From the NCBI GenBank assembly GCA_964369265.1, contig CAYJEV010000012.1, positions 1-31,617 on the forward strand: a stretch of DNA of 31,617 bases, read 5' to 3'. A program made the translations under genes and the position numbers. This stretch comes from DAMCAP01 sp964369265 (GTDB taxonomy: Bacteria > Bacillota > Clostridia > Oscillospirales > Ruminococcaceae). This document shows, one piece after another, positions 7,429 to 15,300 of the stretch. The notes below the pieces were generated by a model. That model saw only the letters and a list, made by a program, of their open reading frames with translations. It was not told the DNA's origin and made no database searches. Within the stretch, counting starts at the first letter, position 1; the number at the start of each line of letters is the position of its first letter.

Positions 7429-8373
7429 TTAAATTAAAGCGAAAGATTTAAGCACAAACACCCACATAAATATACTAACCGCAGAGAAGAATGTTGTAAA
7501 TATGACTCCCTCGCCTGCTATATCAGCATCACAGCCTAAATTCTTTGCCATTACAAAGCTGCTTGTCGCTGTTGGTGAAGAAAAGCCTACAAACAACGCG
7601 CCAAGCTCTGGTCCTCTAAAGCCTAAAGCAATAAACACAGGAAGCACTAAGGCTGGTATTAAGAAAAGGCGTGTAATAACAACTATTGTGTTGATTTTAA
7701 CATTTTTTAACGCACTACCAAAGCTAAATTGAGCTCCTAAGGATATCATTGCAACCGGATTTGCACAAGAAGCCAGGTCATTAACCGGAGCATATATAAC
7801 GTGTGGCAGTTTAATTCCAACTACTGAAAATATAATACCTAGAACTGTCATATATATTAACGGATTTCTGCAAATTGATATGGTGAGCTCTTTAACTGAT
7901 GGAACCTCAGAGCTGTTGTCCCCCATTATTGTCAACACAATAACAGCAATAATATTAAATAAAGGGACTATTACTGCAATAAGAACCGCCATTGGAGCAA
8001 TATTCTCTTCTCCAAACAAGTTTGTGCATAGTGCTAATCCAAAAAGCACTATATTCGTTCTATAACAAGCTTGTATTATTGAGCCAGCCTTTGGTCTTGT
8101 TGTGAAACGTGGCACAATTAACCATAAAGCACCAACAATTGCAAACACCGCCATAACCCCTGTGCCGACTAGCTTTAAATCAAAGTTGCTGACCAAATCT
8201 GTATTGTAAGCTGTTCTGAAAAGCGATAATGGTATCGCAAGCTTAAAAACAAAGGCGTTTAGGATTTCTGGGAAGTTGCCAGGTATTATTTTAAATGCCC
8301 TCGCCCAATAACCAACTGCAACTAATAAAAATAAAGGAATAACGCTATTAACTGTAAAAATAAAATTTTCCAC
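7429..8373 (-). CDS. AEC-family (auxin efflux carrier-like) transporter
   Basis: This 314-residue protein has about ten membrane helices in the 5+5 arrangement of the AEC/BART superfamily. Typical features are the N-terminal VIPLFLLVAVGYWARAFK, the first-repeat helix FKLAIPLSLFR, and the C-terminal half with NPVAMISLGAQFSFGS and GFSSPTATSSFVMAKNLG. Bacterial members export or exchange organic acids such as malate, malonate or lactate; the substrate here is unknown. Translation starts at GTG 8373, only 2 bases after the stop of the MFS gene, with AGAGG inside that gene's end. The two carriers are tightly coupled and may handle related substrates. Confidence 0.9.
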   Translation of the reverse strand: MENFIFTVNSVIPLFLLVAVGYWARAFKIIPGNFPEILNAFVFKLAIPLSLFRTAYNTDLVSNFDLKLVGTGVMAVFAIVGALWLIVPRFTTRPKAGSIIQACYRTNIVLFGLALCTNLFGEENIAPMAVLIAVIVPLFNIIAVIVLTIMGDNSSEVPSVKELTISICRNPLIYMTVLGIIFSVVGIKLPHVIYAPVNDLASCANPVAMISLGAQFSFGSALKNVKINTIVVITRLFLIPALVLPVFIALGFRGPELGALFVGFSSPTATSSFVMAKNLGCDADIAGEGVIFTTFFSAVSIFMWVFVLKSFALI

Positions 8374-8375
8374 TA

Positions 8376-9644
8376 CTACTTAACCTCTACTATTTCAAAT
8401 TCAAGTTTTTTTGTGCTTTTGTCAGTATAATATATAACACCAAGTGCTACTATTGCAAGCACTAAATATATTAACCACGCTATAGTATAACTGCCCATTA
8501 AGTCAAACATAAGCCCTGAAAATGGCGAGCCTAGAGATACTCCAAACAAACACGCCATTGATACCATTGGCAGTATCCTCGCAAAATCTAAATCTCCAAA
8601 ATACGAAGCAGATAAATAGTTTACTGCGACTGTGCCTGTTGAACAGGATATTCCAATAAATAGTGAGTAACCAACTGCAAATATTGTTGAATTGCCAGCA
8701 AACAACACTAATATTGCAGCAAATAGTCCAGCGCTAGTGCCAATTAAAGCTCCTCTGAAAGCTCCGACTTCATCAAAGATATATCCAAGAATTAGCTTCC
8801 CAGCTGTCATACCAATCATTATAACTGAAACCATTAAAGAGGAAAATGTATTATCATATCCTATATCAGTCAAGTATGCCATTGTATGAGGCTGCATACC
8901 CATTGAAACAAAACCCATCAAGAATGACCACAGAATAAATGTCCAAAAACACGGCGTTTTCTTTGCATCTGAAAGCCTAATACCAGTTAATGTGTCTTTA
9001 AACATAGTGACTTTCTCCTCATTCTTCTTAGGAGAAACATAAGGCTTTAATCCCATATCTGAAGGGTTTATCTTGATTAAAAATAAAGTTGTTGGCAAAA
9101 GAATCACAATAGCAGAAACTCCAATTGCCATATATCCATATTGCCAGCCATAATTGTCTATAATTTGAGTTAAGATAGGCACAGCAATTGCCGCAAAACA
9201 CCCAGAGCCTGCAAAGGCAATGCCAGAGGCAACACCTTTTTTATCTTTAAACCACTTGTTTATTATCAAACCTACTATTGTCATTGCTATACAGTTAATT
9301 GATATGCCATATATAAAGGCTATTATATAAAACTGCCATAACTGCCTAGCGAAAGAATAGGAGTATAGTGCTGCCGAGCCAATTATTGACCCAATAAAAA
9401 TCACCTTTTTCAAATTAAGCCTTGCGTAAACCTCGCTAAATAATGGAAGCAAAAGAACTGATGTTAGAGTAGAAATAGTTTGGTACAAAGTAAATTCGCT
9501 TCTGAGAAAACCCAAATCCTCGCTTACTGGCTTTATAAACACACTGACACAGTTGTTTAACAATCCAACTGATGCTCCTGTTGTTAAAAAACCGGCTATC
9601 ACAATAATCCAAGCATAGTGTATCTTTCCAGATTGTTTTAACAT
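8376..9644 (-). CDS. MFS transporter (OxlT/monocarboxylate type)
   Basis: I choose ATG 9644, which has AAAGGGGA at the right distance, rather than the ATG 21 bases upstream, giving 422 residues. Twelve membrane helices are visible. The start HYAWIIVIAGFLTTGASVG and the segment FIKPVSEDLGF are typical of the oxalate/formate antiporter and monocarboxylate branch. The loop-2 motif lies near NLKKVIFIGS, the central loop at about residues 195-230, and the second half has GMTAGKLILGYIFDEVG. Substrates of this branch are small carboxylates. It is the first gene of a leftward operon with the AEC carrier and a small unknown protein, and it is divergent from cysteine synthase. Confidence 0.88.
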   Translation of the reverse strand: MLKQSGKIHYAWIIVIAGFLTTGASVGLLNNCVSVFIKPVSEDLGFLRSEFTLYQTISTLTSVLLLPLFSEVYARLNLKKVIFIGSIIGSAALYSYSFARQLWQFYIIAFIYGISINCIAMTIVGLIINKWFKDKKGVASGIAFAGSGCFAAIAVPILTQIIDNYGWQYGYMAIGVSAIVILLPTTLFLIKINPSDMGLKPYVSPKKNEEKVTMFKDTLTGIRLSDAKKTPCFWTFILWSFLMGFVSMGMQPHTMAYLTDIGYDNTFSSLMVSVIMIGMTAGKLILGYIFDEVGAFRGALIGTSAGLFAAILVLFAGNSTIFAVGYSLFIGISCSTGTVAVNYLSASYFGDLDFARILPMVSMACLFGVSLGSPFSGLMFDLMGSYTIAWLIYLVLAIVALGVIYYTDKSTKKLEFEIVEVK

Positions 9645-9728
9645 GACTTCCCCTTTCAAAGGCATTTATTGCTAAGTCATTAAGCCAAAGTTCTAGTTAA
9701 CTCTGACACAATTCTCCGTGCAAGGCTC

Positions 9729-9757
9729 ATTATAACATAGTAACTTCAAAACAACAA
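9729..9757 (-). promoter_or_regulatory. Promoter of the MFS/AEC carrier operon
   Basis: On the minus strand TTGTTG (9752-9757), a 17-base spacer and a perfect TATAAT (9729-9734) precede the MFS gene, with a predicted leader of about 78 bases. Confidence 0.65.
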
Positions 9758-9800
9758 TAGATTTTAATCTTTTTTTCGCTATCAAACAATTTATTTTCGC

Positions 9801-9829
9801 TTGAAGTTTAAAAAAAATAGTGATAATAT
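9801..9829 (+). promoter_or_regulatory. Candidate promoter of the cysteine synthase gene
   Basis: TTGAAG (9801-9806), a 17-base spacer and TAATAT (9824-9829) lie about 60 bases before the start codon. I see no T-box or SAM riboswitch features in the 220-base divergent gap. Confidence 0.5.
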
Positions 9830-9888
9830 AGCATTAACCTATAATTTTCTTATATGGTATATTTTGATGTTAGAAAGGTGTTAAATTT

Positions 9889-10806
9889 ATGAATGTATAT
9901 AATAATATCTCAGAGCTTATTGGTAATACTCCTTTAGTTAGGTTGGGCAGTTTATGCAATCATGCAGAAGTGTATGCAAAATGTGAGTTTCTTAACCCTT
10001 TTAGCCTAAAAGACAGACCTGTTTTTAATATAATTACAGAAGCTGAGAAGCGTGGAGACATAAAGAAAGGCTCAACATTAATTGAGTCTACCAGCGGCAA
10101 TACTGGAATGGCAATAGCATATATATCAGCCTTAAAAGGATATAAAGCAATTTTAGTTATGTCTGAAATTCAAAGCATTGAACGCCGCCAAATAATGAAA
10201 GCTCTAGGAGCTGAAATCGTTCTAACGCCTAAGGAGCTTGGAACAAAGGGAGCAAAAGCTAAAATGCAGGAAATTATCGCTGAAAACCCTGACTATTTCT
10301 ATGTTGGGCAGCATTACAATATGGATAATCCAGCAGCTCACTATAAAAACACTGGCCCTGAGCTATGGAGGGATACCGAAGGCAAACTTGATATGTTTGT
10401 TGCTGGCGTTGGAACTGGCGGAACAATTTGTGGCACTGGAAAATATTTAAAAGAACAAAATCCGAACATTAAGCTAGTTGGTATAGAGCCTTTTGAAGCT
10501 CCTTTTTACTCTAAAGGTGAATTTACCGCTCACAGAATGATGGGTCTTGCACCTGGTTTTCTGCCTGGAACATTAGATAAAGAAATAATTGATGAGTTCA
10601 TGCTTGTTAAAACAGAGGAAGCATTTGAAATGGTGAGATATCTCGCCAAAAATGAAGGTGTTTTAGTTGGCATTACATCTGGCGCTGTTGCTTGTGCTCT
10701 AAAAAAACTAGCAGACAAAGAAGAGAATAAAGGCAAGATTATTGCTGGTATTTTCGCAGATTCAGGACAAAGATATCTAAGCGTTGAAGGCTTATTCAAT
10801 ATATAA
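9889..10806 (+). CDS. cysK: Cysteine synthase (O-acetylserine sulfhydrylase)
   Basis: This PLP enzyme of fold type II makes L-cysteine from O-acetylserine and sulfide. The 305-residue length is normal. It opens with ISELIGNTPLVRL. The Schiff-base lysine is Lys41 in NPFSLKDRP; the family usually has NPGGSVKDR, so this stretch is slightly divergent. The substrate loop TSGNTG is at residues 68-73. The segment SIERRQIMKALGAEI, the phosphate-binding GTGGT (175-179) and Ser292 in ADSG, which contacts the pyridine nitrogen, are all present. The start has an AAAGGTG ribosome site. It is alone, with its own promoter candidate and a perfect terminator. A cystathionine beta-synthase-like role cannot be excluded, but there is no heme or CBS domain. 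Confidence 0.92.
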   Translation: MNVYNNISELIGNTPLVRLGSLCNHAEVYAKCEFLNPFSLKDRPVFNIITEAEKRGDIKKGSTLIESTSGNTGMAIAYISALKGYKAILVMSEIQSIERRQIMKALGAEIVLTPKELGTKGAKAKMQEIIAENPDYFYVGQHYNMDNPAAHYKNTGPELWRDTEGKLDMFVAGVGTGGTICGTGKYLKEQNPNIKLVGIEPFEAPFYSKGEFTAHRMMGLAPGFLPGTLDKEIIDEFMLVKTEEAFEMVRYLAKNEGVLVGITSGAVACALKKLADKEENKGKIIAGIFADSGQRYLSVEGLFNI

Positions 10807-10812
10807 AATTAT

Positions 10813-10850
10813 AAAACCACCAACTTTTGATAATTGGTGGTTTTAATTTT
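10813..10850. terminator. Intrinsic terminator after cysK
   Basis: Perfect 11-bp arms AAAACCACCAA and TTGGTGGTTTT enclose a 10-base loop and are followed by AATTTTATT. The A-rich left flank lets it also work for the convergent DprA-like gene. Confidence 0.92.
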
Positions 10851-10874
10851 ATTGTATCAGTTATCTACGATCAG

Positions 10875-11783
10875 CTATCCAAGCTTTGTTTGTTCATACT
10901 CCTGAATATTAAAGTCAAAATAACTATCAATTGGCATAGCACCATTTTTAGAAAGCTCTATATTGCCAACATATCCCTCATTTCCCCACACAAATACTGG
11001 GACATAATTCTTTTTGATGGCGTTAATTGCACCATTCCAGCTGCCTCCCTTTTTATAATCACATTTAACAACAATAGTGGCTTTAGATTCTGCGTAAATA
11101 TAACTATTTCTTATCATTGCTTCTCTAGCTGAAAACTCCTCTATTGGAGATGAGCTTGAAAGCAAAAGCATTTTTCCTCTTTTAATCCCTGCCTGAACTT
11201 CCATATTACTAAGTCTATCGACTAAAGAGCCAACGATATACTCGGCTATCTCTCCATCGTTTTCTAAACATACATCTCTAGCAACACTATCTATTCCTCT
11301 AGCTCCTCCGCTAACTATTCCATACCCTTTATTGAGAGCATTTTTAGTTATGCGGCCAGCAAAGCTAATGTCATCATCATTAGCATTTCGAGAGCCTACA
11401 ACCCCTATAAGCTCTTTTTTAAGCAAGCTTATATTTCCTAAGTAATAAAATAACGGAGGGGAATTTTTACTAAGCTTAGCTTTTATATTAGAAGGATAAT
11501 TCTCTTCTGCCCTCGTTATGATTTTTATTCCTTGCTTCTCATAGTAATCAATAGCATTAAATAGTCTTATTTCTCTATTTAACAGCTTTTCTATTCTATC
11601 AGCAATAGTATGAGAGAATAAATTTTCGAGCTCTTTTTTCTCCATTTCTAACAAATGTTTAGGTGCTAGTTTATTTTGCATTAAAACTGAGGCTAGCTTT
11701 GACCATTCAGCTGTTGTTAATGGGTGCTCCCCTTCTAGTAAAGCAATATTACAGCATAAAAGTTTTGTTACTTTAGCGTTCAA
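10875..11783 (-). CDS. DprA/Smf-like Rossmann-fold protein, divergent subfamily
   Basis: The 302-residue protein has the N-terminal helical part of DprA-like proteins (about 1-75), then a Rossmann/SLOG core: VVGSR (128-132) and SGGARGID (158-165). In standard DprA the next block is FPxRNRIIAGLS. Here it reads FSAREAMIRNSYIYAES, followed by KGGSWNGA (245-252). That combination belongs to a DprA-like branch different from the competence protein. DprA loads RecA on incoming single-stranded DNA; the role of this branch is not settled. The usual C-terminal winged helix appears to be absent. Translation starts at TTG 11783 with GGAGGTG. It lies 34 bases after a membrane zinc-ribbon gene in the same operon. 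No restriction or phage genes are adjacent. Confidence 0.78.
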   Translation of the reverse strand: MNAKVTKLLCCNIALLEGEHPLTTAEWSKLASVLMQNKLAPKHLLEMEKKELENLFSHTIADRIEKLLNREIRLFNAIDYYEKQGIKIITRAEENYPSNIKAKLSKNSPPLFYYLGNISLLKKELIGVVGSRNANDDDISFAGRITKNALNKGYGIVSGGARGIDSVARDVCLENDGEIAEYIVGSLVDRLSNMEVQAGIKRGKMLLLSSSSPIEEFSAREAMIRNSYIYAESKATIVVKCDYKKGGSWNGAINAIKKNYVPVFVWGNEGYVGNIELSKNGAMPIDSYFDFNIQEYEQTKLG

Positions 11784-11817
11784 TCTCCCACCTCCACAAC
11801 ACTCAATTTATCTACCA

Positions 11818-12531
11818 CTAATCCTCTTCAATGCTGCTAAGCTCCCATGCTTTTGTATAGTCAATCTCGACACCACTATGGCAATACTCGCATTCTTTGT
11901 TTTGTATGTTGCTTATTGGAGCACCACAATTCTTGCAGTTAAAAGATATATTTCCTTTACCACTAAAATTAGCTGCTTCTGGAAGATAAATCCATTGTGT
12001 TGTGATTCTAGTTTGGTATTTAAATCCATCTTTTCTTATATACTCAACAGCCATTTGAAAAGTTATTCTCGGAACATCGTTAGTTTTTTCGTAGCGACTA
12101 ACAGATTGTCTATGTATTTTTAGTGACTTATACTGTTCTTTGTTCTTGCTAGTTTCTTTAGAAAGCTTGCTAATTTGATCGTTAACCGACTCATTTTTTG
12201 CAAAATAGCTATCATCTCCTGTTTCAAGCGCCTTAAAATATGCAAATACTTCATCTGCATTTCTATTTTTTAGCTCATCAAGTGACATATCTTTGAAATC
12301 TCTCTCAATTCGTGGACGCTCAATAGCCTCCATACCACTAACAGACTTCGGCGTTTCCCTAAGCTCTGTTTCTTGTCTTTTAGCAAGCTCTTTCAAATTT
12401 TTAACGTTAGAAAGCTCTGGCGCAAACTTTTTAACCGAGTTTTTCACCTTAAAATACGCCCCAAATCCTATTACAAGAACTATTACAATCAGCAGTATTA
12501 GCGCTGTTAATAAAAAAACTATAATTTCCAT
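11818..12531 (-). CDS. Membrane-anchored protein with Tim44-like region and C-terminal zinc ribbon
   Basis: ATG 12531 fits the AGG ribosome site better than the TTG 6 bases upstream, giving 237 residues. One N-terminal membrane helix (4-26) is followed by a charged, helical linker and a mixed domain (about 80-190). The C-terminal zinc ribbon has ligands Cys199, Cys202, Cys214 and Cys217 in CKNCGAPI and CEYCHSG. The middle part and overall layout resemble Tim44-like proteins of Bacillota that carry a zinc ribbon at the end; this match is tentative. It is first in a two-gene operon with the DprA-like gene and has a good promoter. Its function is unknown; the ribbon points to a protein or nucleic-acid contact on the inner face of the membrane. 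Confidence 0.72.
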   Translation of the reverse strand: MEIIVFLLTALILLIVIVLVIGFGAYFKVKNSVKKFAPELSNVKNLKELAKRQETELRETPKSVSGMEAIERPRIERDFKDMSLDELKNRNADEVFAYFKALETGDDSYFAKNESVNDQISKLSKETSKNKEQYKSLKIHRQSVSRYEKTNDVPRITFQMAVEYIRKDGFKYQTRITTQWIYLPEAANFSGKGNISFNCKNCGAPISNIQNKECEYCHSGVEIDYTKAWELSSIEED

Positions 12532-12563
12532 TTGCAAACCTCACATATTTTTGTTACTATCAC

Positions 12564-12592
12564 AGTATAGTGTTTTTTAGGCAAAAAATCAA
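12564..12592 (-). promoter_or_regulatory. Promoter of the zinc-ribbon/DprA-like operon
   Basis: TTGATT (12587-12592 on the minus strand), a 17-base spacer and TATACT (12564-12569) precede the gene, with a leader of about 26 bases. Confidence 0.7.
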
Positions 12593-12640
12593 TACTGCAT
12601 ATCTATAAATTTAAATTCACTTAAAAGGAGACGCAACGAA

Positions 12641-13525
12641 ATGAATAATTCTAGAACTAAAGTTGTTATGTTAGGATCAGGCACTCCTAATACAGACCCA
12701 GATCGAAGCGGGCCTAGTGTGGCAGTTATTGTCGACGAAATGGCATATATTGTAGATTGTGGTGCTGGAGTTGTCAGAAAAGCGACAAAAGCATATCACA
12801 AAGGAATTACAGCGCTAAAATCCGAAAAGCTATCACGAGTTTTTATAACTCATCTCCATTCCGATCATACTCTTGGACTGGCTGACTTAATACTATCCCC
12901 TTGGGTCATGGAACGACAAGTTCCTATAAAGGCTATTGGGCCGACAGGACTTAAGGATATGGTAAATCACATTTTATTAGCATATAAAGAAGATATAAAC
13001 GAAAGATTAAACGGCTTTGAGGAAGCGAACAAAGAAGGGATAAAAGTTGAAGTTAATGAAATAGCTTGTGGCGTCGTATATAAGGACGAGTATGTTGAAG
13101 TTGAGGCGCTACCTGTTATTCACGGCTCTTTTAGAACATCTCTCGCTTATAAGTTTTACACACCTGACAAAACTATTGTAATTTCAGGAGATACATATCC
13201 CTGCGAAGCTTTAGTTGAAGCTAGCAAAGATGTTGATATTTTAATTCACGAATCATACCATACTGAAGGGCTTAAAAAGCGAGAATTACACTGGCAAAAG
13301 TATCATTCTTCTGTTCATACCTCAGCTTTAGAGCTTGGCATTATTGCAGATAAAGCAAAACCAAAACTCCTTGTTATGTATCATCATCTATTTATGTTTG
13401 ATATAAATACATATACAAATGATTTATATGACAAAATAGAAATAGCGAAAAATGAAATGATTGCCGATGTCAAAAAGAACTTTTCAGGAAATATTGCTTT
13501 CGCAGAAGATTTAGATATTTATTAA
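12641..13525 (+). CDS. Metallo-beta-lactamase-fold hydrolase, RNase Z-like
   Basis: This 294-residue enzyme has the RNase Z-type arrangement of the metallo-beta-lactamase fold. It begins with the strand VVMLGSGTPN. The metal motif THLHSDH places His71, His73, Asp75 and His76. The other ligands are His161 in VIHGS, Asp184 in ISGDT and His248/His249 in MYHH. The acid/His pair HESYH near residue 208 is also typical of this group. The exosite arm of genuine tRNA 3' processing RNase Z is not obvious, and the protein resembles the arylsulfatase/hydrolase-like branch. It may therefore act on a small ester or phosphodiester rather than on tRNA. AGGAG precedes the ATG. It is a single gene closed by a terminator. 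Confidence 0.85.
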   Translation: MNNSRTKVVMLGSGTPNTDPDRSGPSVAVIVDEMAYIVDCGAGVVRKATKAYHKGITALKSEKLSRVFITHLHSDHTLGLADLILSPWVMERQVPIKAIGPTGLKDMVNHILLAYKEDINERLNGFEEANKEGIKVEVNEIACGVVYKDEYVEVEALPVIHGSFRTSLAYKFYTPDKTIVISGDTYPCEALVEASKDVDILIHESYHTEGLKKRELHWQKYHSSVHTSALELGIIADKAKPKLLVMYHHLFMFDINTYTNDLYDKIEIAKNEMIADVKKNFSGNIAFAEDLDIY

Positions 13526-13530
13526 AGCCA

Positions 13531-13569
13531 AAAAAATGCCCTCATAGCAGAAGCTACGAGAGTATTTTT
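13531..13569. terminator. Bidirectional terminator between the hydrolase and the Fe-S protein gene
   Basis: An interrupted stem pairs AAAAATGC, CTC and TAGC with GCTA, GAG and GTATTTTT around a short AGAA loop. A-tract and T-tract flanks make it usable on both strands. It overlaps the last codons and the stop of the leftward gene at 13554. Confidence 0.7.
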
Positions 13570-14201
13570 CCATCTAAAGATATTGTTACAACATTAAACG
13601 GAATTTGCTTATTAGATAAGGTTAATGCTGTTTTGGCAGCTCTTTCAATTCCTCCACAACAAGGAACTTCCATTCTAACAACAGTCATTGAATTTATATT
13701 ATTTTCTTTTATAATAGTAGTTAGCTTATCAGCATAATCTCCTTCATCAAGCTTCGGACAACCAATTATAGTTGCTTTTCCTTTCATAAAGTCATTATGA
13801 AAACTTCCATATGAAAACGCTGTGCAATCGGCTGCAACCAATAAATCAGAGCCATTGAAGCAATCGGCATTTGGCGATATAAGCTTAATTTGCACTGGCC
13901 ATTGATTTAATGCAGAAGCTGAGGCTTGAAGTTTATTGTCATTTCTCTCGAGCTTAATTTGTTTATTTCCAGGGCATCCTTCATTTGTAAGCGGTTTTGT
14001 GTTTATAATATCTCTGTCTGAAAAGCTTATCGCATTAACAGGACATACTGGCAAGCAATTGCCAATACCATCGCAATAATCATCCCTCACCACCTTGGCC
14101 TTGCCCTCAACCATCTCTATTGCAGATTGCTGACACGCATTTGCGCACAGACCACAACCAACACATCTCTCACTATCAATTTGTATTATTTTTCTTGACA
14201 T
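13554..14201 (-). CDS. 4Fe-4S ferredoxin-type protein with Cys-rich C-terminal domain
   Basis: The 215-residue protein starts with a bacterial ferredoxin-like domain. The first motif is CVGCGLCANAC (Cys13, 16, 19, 23). The second is spacing-variant, with Cys43, Cys49 and Cys53 in YCDGIGNCLPVCP, one Cys short of a standard site. The C-terminal half (about 100-215) is a different domain with conserved-looking Cys in AADC (126), IIGCPKLDEGDY (148) and VPCCGGIE (181/182), which suggests a further metal or redox site. It probably serves in electron transfer. It is divergent from a Crp/Fnr regulator, and the promoter has a dyad at the activator position, so expression is likely under that regulator. 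The electron partner is not known. Confidence 0.83.
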   Translation of the reverse strand: MSRKIIQIDSERCVGCGLCANACQQSAIEMVEGKAKVVRDDYCDGIGNCLPVCPVNAISFSDRDIINTKPLTNEGCPGNKQIKLERNDNKLQASASALNQWPVQIKLISPNADCFNGSDLLVAADCTAFSYGSFHNDFMKGKATIIGCPKLDEGDYADKLTTIIKENNINSMTVVRMEVPCCGGIERAAKTALTLSNKQIPFNVVTISLDGKILS

Positions 14202-14217
14202 TCCTTTAATCTCCTTG

Positions 14218-14247
14218 TTGCTTTTTATAAGATTAGTATAGTATAAT
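14218..14247 (+). promoter_or_regulatory. Candidate promoter of the Crp/Fnr regulator gene
   Basis: TTGCTT (14218-14223), an 18-base spacer and a perfect TATAAT (14242-14247) place the start near 14254. The 14-bp dyad then falls at about +10 to +23, a position that would block transcription, consistent with negative autoregulation. Confidence 0.5.
14235..14240 (-). promoter_or_regulatory. -10 box of the Fe-S protein gene promoter
   Basis: TATACT on the minus strand at 14235-14240 predicts a start near 14228. There is no -35 box at the usual distance; instead the dyad centre at 14269.5 is at -41.5. That is the layout of a class II Crp/Fnr-activated promoter. A second overlapping TATACT at 14240-14245 is an alternative. 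Confidence 0.55.
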
Positions 14248-14262
14248 AAAAGTAATAATTCA

Positions 14263-14276
14263 GTTGTAATTACAAC
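14263..14276. promoter_or_regulatory. Crp/Fnr-type operator dyad GTTGTAATTACAAC
   Basis: This is a perfect 14-bp palindrome with 5-4-5 layout, the same overall geometry as an FNR box (TTGAT-N4-ATCAA). It lies between the divergent Fe-S protein and Crp/Fnr genes and is the likely binding site of the adjacent regulator. Confidence 0.65.
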
Positions 14277-14290
14277 GAAAGGATGATTAA

Positions 14291-14944
14291 ATGAAAAAAT
14301 ATTTTGAAATTTTAAAATTCAATCCAATCTTTAGCGAAATTGAAGAAAATGAGTTTGCAAGTATATTAAGTTGCTTAAATTCTTCAGCAAAGAAATATAC
14401 AAAAAACGAAACTATTATAATGGCTGGAGACTTTATCTCAAAAATAGGTGTTCTAATTTCAGGGAGTGCAAATATAATAAAAAATGACTTAGAGGGAAAC
14501 CAACTAATAGTATCAGAGCTAGCTCAAAATGATATCTTCGCTGAAAGTATAGTCTGCGCTGGTATTGGGGCTAGCCCCGTTACAGTTATAGCAACAAGTA
14601 ACTGCGAGGTATTGTTTCTTGACTATGCTAAGGTAATTAACGTATGCTCAAACAGCTGCACCTTCCATAGCAAGCTCATCTCAAATCTCATTTCTATCAT
14701 CGCCAATAAGAATTTGCTACTTAATCAAAAAATAGACATTCTCTCTAAAAGAAGCATTAGAGAAAAAACTCTACATTTTTTAAAACTGTATGCAAAAGGC
14801 GAAAATAAGCTTACAATAAACCTTAACCGAGAACAGCTCGCAAATTATCTTTGTGTTGATAGAAGCGCTTTGTCCGCTGAACTTTCTCGAATGCAAAAAG
14901 ATAAGATTATAAGCTTTAAGAAAAACCAGTTTGAACTATTATGA
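14291..14944 (+). CDS. Crp/Fnr-family transcriptional regulator
   Basis: The 217-residue protein has an N-terminal cyclic-nucleotide-binding-type beta-barrel (about 10-130) with GVLISGSANIIKND and IFAESIVCAG. A dimer helix follows around 130-155. The C-terminal HTH_Crp domain (about 170-210) has NREQLANYLCVDRSALSAEL as its recognition region. The N-terminal Cys cluster of true Fnr is absent, and no residues point clearly to cAMP binding, so the signal is unknown. Cys residues occur at scattered sites, including CSNSC. Regulators of this type in Clostridia often sit next to redox genes. It is divergent from the ferredoxin-type gene and shares the 14-bp dyad. The ribosome site is AAAGGATG. Confidence 0.88.
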   Translation: MKKYFEILKFNPIFSEIEENEFASILSCLNSSAKKYTKNETIIMAGDFISKIGVLISGSANIIKNDLEGNQLIVSELAQNDIFAESIVCAGIGASPVTVIATSNCEVLFLDYAKVINVCSNSCTFHSKLISNLISIIANKNLLLNQKIDILSKRSIREKTLHFLKLYAKGENKLTINLNREQLANYLCVDRSALSAELSRMQKDKIISFKKNQFELL

Positions 14945-15256
14945 TTGTTCATATTTTATTTTAATTTTTCGCTAACTTTGACTTTGTCAAATAAATGCTT
15001 TTTGTTTGACATTCAAACATTGTTATATTTATACAGTTTTAATTACTCTAATTACATTTGACTTAATTTGTTTTCTATGGTTTAATATAAATAAAGAACC
15101 GAAGAAAAGAAACTTATATTTTTATCATTTAAACCAAATCGACTCTAAAAAACTAGCATTTTTAACTTCATATGATAATTCAAACTAATTTAATCATGCA
15201 TAAAAACCAAAGAATTTTCATTTAATTAAATTATATTTATTTTTTACGCAAAACTA

Positions 15257-15285
15257 TGGACTTTTTATGAATTACATGTTATACT
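15257..15285 (+). promoter_or_regulatory. Predicted promoter of the type IV pilus operon
   Basis: TGGACT (15257-15262), a 17-base spacer and the extended -10 TGTTATACT (-10 hexamer 15280-15285) give a start near 15292 and a leader of about 105 bases before pilB. Confidence 0.6.
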
Positions 15286-15300
15286 TTTAATGAAGTAATA

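Noticed and set aside
9645..9888. T-box or SAM riboswitch before cysteine synthase
   Set aside because: No conserved T-box sequence and no terminator-antiterminator pair are visible between the divergent promoters.
10827..11132. 101-codon frame antisense to the DprA-like gene
   Set aside because: It starts at the terminator of cysK and covers a conserved gene on the other strand; no coding evidence of its own.
14291..14944. True oxygen-sensing Fnr
   Set aside because: The N-terminal Cys cluster that holds the 4Fe-4S centre is missing, so only the Crp/Fnr family name is justified.
15006..15188. 60-codon frame with a hydrophobic N-terminus in the region before pilB
   Set aside because: Its TTG start coincides with a TTGACA promoter-like box, there is no ribosome site, and the composition is that of AT-rich non-coding DNA.
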